64,000 bases of DNA. It comes from Ricinus communis (taxonomy: Eukaryota > Streptophyta > Magnoliopsida > Malpighiales > Euphorbiaceae). Positions 21,612 through 32,952 of this stretch are shown in pieces (within the stretch, counting starts at the first letter, position 1; each line of letters begins with the position of its first letter). The notes below the pieces were generated by a model. That model was not told the DNA's origin. It did not search any database and saw only the letters and a list, made by a program, of their open reading frames with translations. The stretch lies in assembly GCF_019578655.1 (NCBI RefSeq), contig NC_063261.1:12222446-12286445 (forward strand), given 5' to 3'. The translations under genes and the position numbers were made by a program.

Positions 21612-22207
21612 TCCCATGTCAAGCTTCTTACGATGTTGCATAGCCTAGAGAATGAATACATCAGTCTGTGTGACCGGTCCAAAACTATCTCCTCGGCCCG
21701 TAATCGTGTAACTGACATTGAGAACTCCCTTCCTCCAAGTCTGAAGTATACTGCATCAGGCTGATGCTAGTTTGTGATATGTTGCTGTAGAAAGAAGGTG
21801 CTAAGGAATTTAATTGTGAGCTCACGGTAGGTGGGCTCAATGATGTCGAAGAACCGTGCGTAAGGCAGTGTGTCGAACAGTGCACGAACATCCTGAGCCA
21901 ATCCCACTCTTTCCAAGGATACAAAGTCGATGCAACGTCCAACCATTACTTGCTTCCATCTCATGACTTGGAAGCGGCTCTCATTATTAGCATTCTGAAA
22001 TGTCCATAAGGGATGTCGACTAGGTGTGGGTGGATTTACAGCTGGTGTTCTTCGTGCTCGGACTATTTGCTATTTTGGTGGGGGTGTTAGTGCTGGTGTT
22101 GGTGCTGGTGAAGGTGAAGTGGAGGAAGAGGTTCCTTCGCCATGCGAGCGCTTGCTGGTAGCGGCACGTTGCGGTTGCTTTCTACGGGATTGATCTCGGT
22201 CCTTCAT
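21612..22207 (-). pseudogene. Env-like ORF N-terminus, intronless copy (A3)
   Basis: The ATG is at 22207-22205 on the minus strand (MKDRDQSRRKQPQRAATSKR, a basic, possibly nuclear-targeting head). Then come an Ala/Pro/Thr-rich repeat, FQNANNESRFQVMRWKQVMV, CIDFVSLERVGLAQDVRALF, DTLPYARFFDIIEPTYRELT and the LGGREFSMSV region. The leader directly upstream is AATTTCAA joined to GCAATATG, with no intron between. TATATAAG lies about 100 bp upstream (about 22316). The ORF is cut by the inversion breakpoint at 21612; its C-terminus is at 23763-24002 on the other strand. Confidence 0.8.
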
Positions 22208-23009
22208 ATTGCTTGAAATTGCTGTGACAGGAAAGAAAAATCGAGAAGAAGGAGAAACATCACCTTAAAATTTAGAAGGGGAAAAGTTGGAAAAGGTTTG
22301 AAATGGCCTGCTTATATAGCTACGGGGGTTAGCACGGGCAAGGGCAAGGCCGTGTTGGTCAGCACAGCTTGGACTCAACCCGTGCTGAACCTTGAAGCTT
22401 CATCCATATACTAGTTCACCATAGGTGAGGGCATGGGTAGGCTGGTTAGCATGGCTAGTGTTGCCGCCCGTTGTGCCTTCGGAAGCCATGGTGGACGGCC
22501 GATTTTTACTGTGAGCTACGTACATGTCCACCATGGGCTAGGGCAAAACCGTGCTAACCGACACAGACTAGTGTTGTAGCCTATGGTGGCCTCAAAAGCC
22601 ATGGTGGACGACTGATTTTCCAAGCTCTTCATGTGCATGCTCATCACAGGTAGGACTTCGGCCATGCCAATCAGCATTGCCTGGGATCCAACCCGTGATG
22701 CCCACAGAAACCATGGTGAGCCACTGAAATCCAAGCTTTTCTTCGCCATCTTGAACCGCCAAACTCTCTACCTGCATTTAACACACATACGTACACATTT
22801 AAGCTATAATTCAAGTAAAATATATCAAACAGGAAATTTCATCTTCCCCAATCACCAAATATCCAACTTAAGTTATTAAAACCCTAAATTCATACAATTA
22901 GGTTTAGTCACTAAGTAAGTGCTCTAACTACCATTAAACATGCAAACGACTAATAAAATAAAATTTTGCGGTGCCTCTTAAAAGTGCTTCTTTTTGGCTC
23001 TCGAGTCAT

Positions 23010-23718
23010 CTAGCTAGACTCAATGATAACTCCCTTCATGTGCGGGTTTGACATCTGCTGTGATTTAGCTGCTAGGTTATAGGTCCTCAGAATATCAGCA
23101 GTCCTCCAAGCAGCCGCTTTTTGGTACTTCCTTCGAGTGGGCAATGTCCTTTTCCTCACCTTGGTTGTCAAGTCTGCTGCTGGAATGACAGGCAGCCCGT
23201 TATCCTCATCCATATGCGCATAGTCAAGATGCTGTGGAAGCTATTTCCAATCAAGAACCAGCAATTCCTCAAGTGATGGCCTCAACTTCTGCACACCTAT
23301 CCTGTCAATCACAATAAACTCATCAAGTATTTCCGTTTGGCTCATTTGCTAACATAAATTCAAGCTGCTCCAACAATTCCTCATTTAATAGCTCATGGTT
23401 TTCTCCCCTTGGCAAAGTGACATGTAGAGGGTCTTCAGCTAACCCTTCCTGCAACTGTGTCATAATGTCATTGTCAATTTCATTAACAATATACACAACA
23501 TTATTATAATCTAAAGATTGGCTTATGGGATTATGCAAGTTAAAGGTGACAGTCTCATTCCCTACCCTAAGTTTTAACTTTCCATCACAAACATCTATCA
23601 TTACCCTAGATGTTGCAAGAAAAGGTCTTCCTAGAATTAAGGGTACACTACTCTCACCGTCCATGTCTAAGATCACAAAATCGACAGGAAATATAAATTT
23701 ATTTACTTTTACCTGCAC
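23010..23718 (-). pseudogene. Protease and pol stub lacking RT, RH and IN (A3)
   Basis: Minus-strand frame 23718-23323 has VDFVILDMDGESSVPLILGR and the flap region, then the LNEELLEQLEFML linker. The frame 23213-23010 gives LPVIPAADLTTK and NPHMKGVIIES. In A1 the matching NPNMKKVVKK starts reverse transcriptase, but here the next bases (near 23030) already match the sequence after the integrase stop (GAGTCTAGCTAGATGACTCG, compare 9015). So about 2.65 kb of pol is absent and A3 was non-autonomous. Confidence 0.75.
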
Positions 23719-23762
23719 ATTCTCTACAATACCCCTAGGATACTTAACAGATCTATCAGCTT

Positions 23763-24002
23763 ATGCATAGGCTGGATAGGCAGGCCACCCAGACGGACCT
23801 AATGGCAGAGCAGATTTAAAAGATGACAGAGACTGGAGCATAAAATTAGCAATTCATCGATGATATGGAGTTCGATCTAGCAGGTTGCTTCACGGACCCT
23901 GTGCCACTACCACCGCCCCCTCCTTCAGCGCCTTCCCCTACTCTTCACCCTCCAGCTGATCCAGCCAGTGAGGATGTGCCTTCGGCAGACTACCAGCAAT
24001 GA
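23763..24002 (+). pseudogene. Env-like ORF C-terminus (A3)
   Basis: Plus-strand homology to A1 11615-11865: the HxLDRQATQTDLMAEQI coiled-coil stretch, IDDMEFDLAGCFTDPVPLPP, and a Pro-rich tail ending SADYQQ with TGA at 24000-24002. It is separated from its N-terminus by the inverted block. Confidence 0.75.
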
Positions 24003-25576
24003 CAAAAATTTGTGCTCTATTTCTTTTTCCTTTTCTTTTTTATTTTCTTTCTTTTTATTTTACTTTATTTTTGTTTCTTTTTGCATTTTCGTTTTATGTT
24101 ATTTTCTTCATTTTCCTTCCATGTTTTATTATTTTAGTGGAATACCTTGCTTTACCTTCTTGATATATACATTTAATATGATCTTCATTTTTCTGATGTG
24201 CTAGTTATGTAATATACCCAATTTTATTTTTCTAACATTATGGACAGTGTTATACTCAAGTGTGGGGTAGGTATCTGTGGCTCTATCCCTTGATTGTTTA
24301 GGCAATAATAATGGACTATTCTTAGGATATTAGGACCTAGGTTTTTCATGACATTTAAGCTTAGTTCATTCTTTCGTAATTAATGACTTAATTCATACAC
24401 TAGTAATTGATTGTCCCTCTCATTTTTTTTATTCTTGAAAGCAATATCACTGTATTCAATATGCCAATTTGGCCGGGTTAAATCAATGTTGCTTAAGTTC
24501 CTTGCAAATTTACAACCTTTGACTTTGAACTTTGATTATGCCAATCTCTTATACAATTTATGTGGTGATTTAATTGATAAGTTTGGGAACCAATTGCAAA
24601 TTTTAGCCATTTCAAACGTGAGTTTTTGAACCAAAATTTGAGCATCCATTGCACATATGCTAATAATTTTTCTTGTTTGAGTTTATGCTATACTTAATTT
24701 TATTTCTAGAACTTGCTCTGTAATGCTTGTTGAGGTTGCATGAATTTTTGAATACCATTAGATGATTTGGGTAACTTAGGATTTCACCACAGCTTGTCAA
24801 AAGCCTACCCTTTGTTTCCATTAGTCAGACAGTTTTGAGCCTTAATCTTTTCTCCATGATTTACACCTATACACTATACGTACAACATTCTATACATCTA
24901 TCTTTCCTTTCACCTTGTATACTGAGTAAGTATGTGTTATGCTTCTTCATTTATGGAATCATAGTGCTTAATTTTGTTATAAATTCACTTAGTCTTTTTA
25001 GTTATTCTTTAATGCTCCCTTCGATCCAAATTGGATAACTATTCTCATTATTTATATCACTAATCATGTAACCCCTATATAAGCTGCTGTAATATATATA
25101 CATATTATTCATAAGAGAAAAAAGAAGAAGAAGAAAAAGAAAAGAAAAAAATTTCTGATTTATTTCTTAGCTCTTAGCTCTTTTGAATTTAATTCTTGTG
25201 AGCATCCTTTACTTCAAATAAGGCTTAGTGAGTATTTTTGTTGTTTTGGCACTCAGCTCCTGAAGCATTCATTTTAAATAAGTGCATGATTTTTCAGTAT
25301 ATTTACACTTCTATCCAAATATTCTTACCATTACCTCAGCCACATTTTAACCCTTGTAAAGACCTTTTTGATTTTGGTATTCATTTATTCGCAGTAGTGA
25401 AGATGAGATTGATGAGCAAGCTCATGGGAAATAGGTTGTGTGCAACTGCGTTGAGGGAATTTTCTTGTTTACCTGTAAACACTGTGAATGATTTGAGAGA
25501 TTACTATGAGGCAATGGTTCTTAGTGTTTAATGCTGAATTGTTATATAAGTTATACTTCGAGATGGTATTAAATTT
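24003..25576 (+). other. Non-coding 3' tail of A3
   Basis: Same tail as 11866-13323, with pyrimidine-rich start, polypurine box at 24258-24271, and an A-rich run near 25110-25150. It ends at 25576, about 200 bp before the expected terminal polypurine tract, where the sequence turns into the minus-strand tail of A4. The 3' LTR of A3 is missing. Confidence 0.75.
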
Positions 25577-26203
25577 TGCTTCAAAAACTCACATTTGAAG
25601 TGGCTAAAATTTGCAATTGGTTCCTAGAATTATCAATTGAATCATCATATAAATTGTATAAGAGATTGGCATAATCAAAGTTCAAAGTTGAAGGTTATAA
25701 ATTTACAAGGAACTCAAGCAACACCGGTTTAACACGGCCAATTTGACATATTGAATACAGTGAAATTGCTTACTAAGAATAAAAATCGAGAGGGACAATC
25801 AATTACTAGTGTGTGAATTAAGTCATTAATTATGAAAGAATAAACTCAACTTAAATGTCATGAAAAGCCTAGGTTCTAACATTCTAAGAATAGTCCATTA
25901 TCATTGCCTAAACAATCAAGGGATAAAACCACAGATACCCACCCCACACTTGAGTATAAGACTACCCATAGTGTTAGAAAAATAAAATCGGGTATATTAC
26001 ATAGTTAGCACATAAAAAAATGAAGATAATATTAAATGTACATAGCATGAAGGAAAAGCAAAGTGTTCCACTAAAATAACATAACATGAAAGCAAAAATA
26101 AAATAAATGGAATAAGAAATTAAAATAAAATAAAATAAAAATAAAAATAAAAAATAAAAAAAGAAATTAAGGAAAAGGACAAGAAATAGAGCATAAGTTT
26201 TTG
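25577..26203 (-). other. Non-coding tail of A4, inverted relative to A3 tail
   Basis: Minus-strand copy of the tail, lacking its last ~1 kb and 3' LTR. With 24003-24625 it forms long inverted arms separated by about 950 bp. The A/T-rich run 26115-26165 is the reverse of the pyrimidine-rich start of the tail. Confidence 0.7.
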
Positions 26204-27747
26204 TCATTGATGGTAGTCTGTCGAAGGCGCATCCTCACTGGCTAGATCGGCTGAAGGGTGAGGAGTAGGGGGTGGTGGTGGTGGCACAGGATTCATGAAG
26301 CAACCTGCTAGATTGAATTCCATATCATTGATGAATCGCTGATTTTATGCTCCAGTCTCCGCCATCTTTTGTATCTGCTCCGCCATTAGGTCCGTCTGGG
26401 TGGCCTGCCTATCCAGCCCATGAATAAGCTGTTGGAGCATATCGTTTAACCCTTGAAACTGTGCCCTAATTTCATCTTGAAACTGCCCAAACTCCTTTCT
26501 GAGCTGTACAAACTGGATATAGTGTTGCTGCTGTAAATCACAAACTCAGTCTAGTTAGTCAGCCAAAGCACTAATCTAAGCACTCGATGTCCCTGTAGAA
26601 TAAGAAGAGGAAGCTCCAAATGTAGGCATAAACACTCTGGCTGGGTTAGGAATCCTAACATCTGGAATCTCAGCCGTAGGGTCTTGGGCTCCTCGAGTTG
26701 CTGCCTCTCTAGCCTCCCTAACTATTGCACTAACGAGCCTGTACTCAATGCCATGTGGGTGATGAGTGGCCGTGAACATCTGCATGTTGATCATCTATCT
26801 GATCCCTAATAGTGTCATGTTACCAACCTGAGAAAGCTCTAACAAACAGTCGTCCAGTACATCCAGTCTCTTGGCTAACCTAGTCACATACAGGCAAAAA
26901 CAACAGTGCATCTTCTTCTAGGCATTGACTATGAATGAACGGACTTGACGAGCCAATAGATATCCCATGTCAAGCTTTTTACGATGTTGCATAGCCCAGA
27001 TTGGTCTGTGTGACCGCTCCAAAACTATCTCCCCTGCCTGTAATCATGTAAGCTAATAAAGTATGGAGATAGCAGAGATGATTCGAAAGGCTAGACGCCT
27101 TAGACCTGCTGGGGTAGTATGGTTCTGGCTTAAGTACTAATGAATCCCACATGGTGTCGTATGAGATTGGGTTGATGTAGATGCATCCTTGATACTCCTC
27201 GCCCGAGGTCTAAGGCTCAGTCCGTAATCCCAAATGCATGCCGAATTATGGAACTGACATTGAGAACTCCTTTCTTCCAAGTTTGAAGTAAATTGCATTA
27301 GGCTGATGCCAGTTTGTGGTATGTTTCTGCAAAAAGAAGGTGCTGAGGAATTCAATTATGAGCTCACGGTAGGTTGGCTCAATGATGTCGAAGAACTGTG
27401 TGTAAGGCTAAGTGTCGAACAGGGCACGCACATCCTGAGCAATCCCACTCTCTCTAGGGATACAAAGTCGATGCAACGTCTAGCCATTACTTGCTTCCAT
27501 CTCATGACCTGGAAGTGGCTCTCGTTATTAGCATTTTGAAATGTCCATAAAGGATGTCGACTAGGGGTGGGTGGATTCACAGCTGGTGCTCTTCGTGCTC
27601 GAACTAGTTTCTATTGTGGTAGGGGTGCTGGTGTTGGTGTTGATGCTGATGAAGGTGAAGTGGAGAAAGATGTTCCTTCACCATGTGGCGCTTGCTGTTA
27701 ACGGCGCATTGCGGTTGCTTTCGACGGGATTGATCGCGGTCCCTCAT
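26204..27747 (-). pseudogene. Env-like extra ORF (A4)
   Basis: Full-length, uninverted copy. ATG at 27747-27745 after an acceptor TGTATTAG; TGA at 26206-26204. It shows the basic head, an Ala/Pro/Thr-type repeat (about 27610-27660), MRWKQVMARRCIDFVSLERV, DTMWDSL, a middle part with HHPHGIEYRLVSAIVREARE (26690-26780), DVRIPNPARVFMPTFGASSS, and the coiled-coil/Pro-rich C-terminus. Stops and frame changes occur, for instance near 27550 and 27137. This copy is the best one here for the unbroken domain order. Confidence 0.75.
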
Positions 27748-27752
27748 ATTGC

Positions 27753-28225
27753 CTAATACAGTCAATTATTAGTATTCGAACAAGAAATCAAGTTAACATA
27801 AATTATACAAAAAATTAAATAGCATAACGGCTATAATTTGACTAACATAAAACTTTAGACTTAAAGCTAAGACTAAAGCCTCAATTTTCTGCAGAAAAAC
27901 AATTCACAGTTACATTCCAGCCCATATTATTGCGCACCAAATAAAGAAAATTTATGCTATTAATTCTTCATAATAAAATGCCATAAATAAACTTTATTGC
28001 TACCAAACTCCACACTTAACATTTCATTATTCAAAATCACACAAACATAGCAACTAATCTAAACTAAATCTAATCTAAGTCAAATTGAAGCAATATAACA
28101 AAACAAAACAATAACTCAATCTAAGCAATAAAGATTGACAACTACTAGAGCATATCAAAATGTCCTAAATAATAAAAATTACACAAAAAAATCAAATTTA
28201 ACCAAATAAAAGCAAAAGGCGAAGA
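27753..28225 (-). other. Leader intron of the env-like ORF (A4), donor damaged
   Basis: Minus-strand equivalent of the A1 intron, ending TATTAG next to GCAATATG. Its 5' end is cut: the A LTR end (TATCA) is joined to AAGTCTCTTCGCC, inside the donor. The deletion removed primer site, gag, pol and spacer. Confidence 0.65.
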
Positions 28226-28230
28226 GACTT

Positions 28231-29707
28231 TGATATGCTATTTGTGTAGCTAAAATCTAAGGTAGTGAACCTATCGATGCAGACTAGCACAAATGGTGAG
28301 TATCAAGGTCGTATTCTCGAGAAAGAGTGATCCTAGAACTACTGCAGTGTCTTATATTATCTATTCTTAACAAAATCGATGAAGTTACTATGCTATGATT
28401 AGATATAAATAAGCAGTTAACTAAGTGTCAAATAATCTGAAAGGATTTAGGAAAACAATCGAAGGAAAAAGAAAAACCAAGGGGACCTAAACTAGTTGGA
28501 TTTTAGTGAAGATAAAGATTATATTGATTACCAATTGCAATTATCTGTGGATGGGTTCTTAACTGAATTCGGTTTCCCTCTCGAGATGACCGAATTCCTA
28601 AACCTAATAACCTAAAGTTGGAATCTCTTTCTAACGATCGATTATTAAATTAGCATTAAGCTTTAACCCGCCTCTATTAAGCTTTGTTAATTCTTAATCC
28701 GGCTAGTCAATTATCCTTATCTTTAAGTGATCATTAACCAGTTCTTACTATTCAAATTTCCAATTACTAAATGAATTTTCAATTACATAAAGCAATCTAA
28801 ATACCACAACTCACAACGTCTCATGAATAATGTGATTTCTCATTAATAATGAAAGCAAGAAGAGACAAGCATTAATAATCAAAATCTCATAACCATTAAA
28901 TAAATCCAACAACATAGGAACCCCAATGGGTTTTACAAATTTAGTTACTCATACTAATAAGCAATAGAAAGTAAATAACAAATTTAGAAAAGTAAATTGA
29001 AGGCATGTACACCTTTCTTCTTCAAGTTGGATAAAAAACCTTAAATTCCCAATTCAGAATGATGAACCCTAATTTGCCTCTTGAATGCCCCAAATCTCCT
29101 CTTGATCTTCAATTTGATGTTAAAACCAATATAATCCTTCCTTCAATCGATGAAATGATCTTTTAAGGTTGAGTATTGAAGTTTGGAAAAAGATGGCTTA
29201 TGCTTGTATATGTGAAATCAAGTCAGAAAATCAAACCCTAATTCAATAAATTGTATTTGCCTATATAAATCTCTCAGCACAGCCATGGTCAAGCCCACAC
29301 TGATTAGCAAGGGCGCATTCCAGAATGTGTTGGACCTCCGCGTCCCACAACTTGTGGCTTCTTCCTGGCCATGCCCTTGCTGGTGCTGAGCTACCACAGG
29401 CTGTGGTGGAGGCCGTGGTGGCTTCGGAAACCGTGCCAAAATGGCACTTTTGAAGGTCAAGTGTTGATGGTTCAGCACGGCCAAAGTCCAGGCTGTGCTC
29501 AACCTTGGAATGCTAGTCATTGCTCAACTTTGATGGATTCTGGTTCTTAATTGCGCGTATTTCCCTCGGTTACTGATAGTGTCCCTCGATAATGACCTGA
29601 AACATGAAAGGAACCAAAACACAGGTGATTCTGGCATAAAACAAGATAACTATGCAAAAAAATGTAAGCAATTGGGCATATAAACATATATAAAATGATG
29701 CACATCA
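28231..29707 (-). repeat. Complete LTR of family A (L4), 3' LTR of A5
   Basis: On the plus strand it begins TGATATGCTA and ends GATGCACATCA, 1477 bp; as an LTR it reads on the minus strand. CACGG words lie at 29270-29500 and the TATA sequence near 29262. It is directly preceded (minus direction) by the terminal polypurine tract, so it is a true 3' LTR. A4 sequence continues from its other end. Confidence 0.9.
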
Positions 29708-29746
29708 AATCACCCCACACTTAAGCTTTTGCTTGTCCTCAAGCAA
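29708..29746 (-). promoter_or_regulatory. Terminal polypurine tract and stem-loop of A5
   Basis: Minus strand: TTGCTTG-AGGA-CAAGCAA is a perfect 7-bp stem with AGGA loop (29746-29729). Then come AAGCTT and AAGTGTGGGGTGATT (29722-29708), immediately before the LTR start. This is the expected plus-strand primer. The loop matches that of the internal module while the stem sequence differs. Confidence 0.8.
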
Positions 29747-31284
29747 TCAATAATTCAATATATGTACAAGCAATAATTACCCCTCAAAATCCATGCTAAA
29801 GTTCATAACTCAACCTTATTCAATATATAAAGAATGAAACTCAAGTAACTAATAAGTTATACACATTTAAGGAAAAACTATAATAATACCATCTCGAAGT
29901 ACAACTTATATAACAATTCAACATTAAAAACTAAGAACCATTGCCTCCCAAGAATCTCTGAAATCACTCGCAGTGTTTACAGGTAAACAAGAAAATTCCC
30001 TCAATGCAACTGCACACAACCTGCTTACCATATGCTTGCTCATCAATCTCATCTTCGCTACCATGAATAAATGAAATACCAAAATCAAACGATCTTTACA
30101 AGGGTTGAAATGTGGTTGAGGTAAAGGTAAGAATATTTGGATAGAAGTGTAAAGTATACTGAAAAATCATGCACTTATTTAAAATGAATGCTTGAGGAGC
30201 TGAGTGCCAAAACAACAAAATACTCACTAAGCCTTATTTGAAGTAAAGAATGCTCACAAGAATTAAATTTAAAAGAGCTAAAAGCTAAGAAATAAGTCAT
30301 AAATATTCTTATTATTATTTTTATTTTTATATTTACTATGTATATATATTACAGCAACTTATATAGGGGCTACATGATTAGTGACATAAATAATAAGAAT
30401 AGTTATCCAATTTGGATTGAAAGGAGCATCAAAGAATGACTAAAAAGACTAAGTGAATTTAGAACAACGTTAGGCATTTATGATTCCATAAATGAAGAAG
30501 CATAACATATAATCACTCAGTATACAAGGTGAAAGGAAAGATATATGTATAGAATGGTGTACGTGTAGTGATTAGGTGTAAATCATGAAGAAAAGTTTAA
30601 GGCTCAAAACTGGCTGACTAATGGAAACAAAGGGTAGGCTTTTGGCTAGATGTGGTGAAATCCTAAGTTGCTCAAATCATCTAATGGTATTCAAAAATTC
30701 AGGGAACCTCAATAAGCATTACAGAGGAAGTTCTAGAAACGAAATTAAGTACAGTGAACACTCAAACAAGAAAAGTCATGAGCATAATGTGCAATAAATG
30801 CTCAAATTTTTGGTTCAAAAACTCATGTTTGAAGTGGCTAAAATTTGCAATTGGTTCCTAGACTTATCAATTGAATCATCACATAAATTGAATACGAGAT
30901 TGACATAATCAAAGTTCAAAGTCAAAGGTTGTAAATTTGCAACGAACTCAAGTAACACCGATTTAACCCGGCCAAATTGACATATTGAATACAATGAAAT
31001 TACTTTCAAAAACAAAAGATCAAAAGGGACAATCAATTACTAGTGTGTGAATTAAGTCATTAATTACGAAATAATAAACTAAACTTAAATGTCATGAAAA
31101 ACCTAGCTCCTAACATCCTAAGAATAGTCCATTATCATTGCCTTAAACAATTAACGGATAGAGCCACATATACCTACCCACACTTGAGTATAACACTGTC
31201 CATAATGTTAGAGAAATTAAAATTGGGTATAGCACATAACTAGCACATCACAAAAGAAATGAAGATCATATTAAATGTACATAT
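29747..31284 (-). other. Non-coding tail of A5 (LTR-proximal part)
   Basis: AT-rich minus-strand tail like 11866-13323. It holds a degenerate internal hairpin/polypurine module at about 31172-31200. No credible gene. It is split at 31284 by the B-family insertion and resumes at 35870. Confidence 0.75.
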
Positions 31285-31319
31285 TGATGTGCGTAAAATA
31301 CACACATCTAAATGAGGTT

Positions 31320-32952
31320 GTCCTCAAGCAATCAAAAGTAAAAAAAAGAAAATAAACCACTAAGGAACAACACTTAAACTGACTGACAAGCTAGAGAGCT
31401 CCTGCACATATCCTTAACAAGCGTAAGTTAAACAAAAAGAAACGAAGTAATCAATTCAAGTATCACAACCAAGATGCCAATAATTCATAAAATACTGTCT
31501 CAATAAAATTATTCAGAACCAACTCCTCACCAGATTCACTCTAAATCACTCAAAGTGTTTAAAGGGTAGTGTTTAATCGCTCAATGCATCAACTACTACC
31601 TTACTCACTGTATGCTTGCTCTTAAATCCTATTCCTACCACTTATGGAGAGTCAACAACCATGTCAAGAGGTCTTTATAAAGGTTGTAATGAGGATTAGG
31701 TAGGGGTAGGTAAATTTTGTTAGAGTTGAACCTATGGTGTTCTGCAACGAAATACATGACCTGCACATAAGTCACAATGATCACAAAGGGTAAACAATGG
31801 ACAATAGTCCAAGGTGGGAAATAGGAATCAAGTCAAAATGTTTAGCTCACTTACTTTCTTTCTTTTCATCACCTTTCCCTCTTATTCTTCTATTTCTTTT
31901 TTTTCTTTTTTTTCTTTTCTTTCATAAGGGAAGAACATTCACATAATAGAGTGAATTTCTTTTGGATTGAAGAAAGCTGCTATAAGATTCCACACTATTC
32001 CCAAGACAAAAATTCCCAATAAAAATAATTCATGTGCAGAATCATAACCCAAAGCAGAATAAAACTAAGTGGTAATGAAATATGATAAAAAAAATGGTGA
32101 AAGAGAGGGTTATCTACAGAATCAATAAAACGAATGAAGGCTATTTGGCTAGAATGAAAAACCTAAGTGCCTCTATGATCTAAATCAAATACACCTCACA
32201 ACAGAAAACTTGTAAAGGTATTTAGACTAGATTAATGGAGAAAACCCAAGAGTTTCTAAGACTAGAGTAGCCGGCTCATGAGTAATGTTGCTTGACTTTG
32301 GATCACTCTATCATACCAAAGTGTTAAACTCTCCTTGTGGCCCTCATAAGCATTACCGAGCAAGTTCTAAAAGTAAAGACAGTAATTGCCACTCTCAAGA
32401 AGAAATAAATACAAGCATATAAAGTGTATGCTTACAATTTAGGCTCAATTTCTCACAAGTGTGCTTTTGAGTAGGTTCCAAACAAAAATCATCAAAATAG
32501 AATTAAATAAACCAAAGCAACTTAGTGCAAAACTCAAACTAATTATCTTACATTCTTCCGCAAAACTCAACACTATCAGTTTTACCCGATCACATGGACA
32601 TAAACAAGATTTCAAAAGCAAGTCAACAGTAAGAGCATCGAAACAAAGTAAAAAAGTTTCAAAATTTTACAAAAAATTGCACAAAGAATAAACAAATAAC
32701 TGAGATGGGATAAATATCACCCACCCCACACCTGAAGGACACACTGTCCTCAGTGTACAAAATATAAGAAATGAAAAAAGAAAAAAAGAAAAACTAATAC
32801 TGCCCTAACTATGGCTCCGGAGTGAAAAGAGGTGCATCAGCAGGTATATCAGGGCGTTGGCTAGTCTGTGGTAGAGAAGTGTTTGCAAATAATAAAATGA
32901 AGAATTAAAATCGAAACTGAAACAAAAATTAAATAAAATATGAAAACTAAAA
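31320..32952 (-). other. Non-coding 3' region of family B element
   Basis: AT-rich, includes a pyrimidine-rich run (31855-31925) and the hairpin/polypurine module (32719-32756, ACACTG-AGGA-CAGTGT stem). Short frames here are not conserved between the two copies in a way that suggests coding. Confidence 0.6.

Larger units (their letters stand above)
21612..23762 (-). mobile_element. Inverted internal block of A3 (PR, pol stub, spacer, env-like N-terminus)
   Basis: Inside plus-strand A3 this 2.15-kb block is on the minus strand. Read from 23762 downward it gives protease (23718-23323), the PR-RT linker (to 23030), the pol-env spacer (22980-22330), leader and env-like N-terminus (22207-21612). 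Plus-strand homology resumes at 23763 inside the env-like C-terminus. Turned round, the block fits the gap between gag and env C-terminus in correct order, with some bases lost at each breakpoint. I infer an inversion within the element; a misassembly is the alternative. Confidence 0.75.

Noticed and set aside
31285..31319. Terminal inverted repeats of a DNA transposon
   Set aside because: The internal structure has an LTR, a primer site and a gag-derived ORF, and the 35 bp equals the LTR start. The duplication length (5 bp) also fits retroelement integrase.
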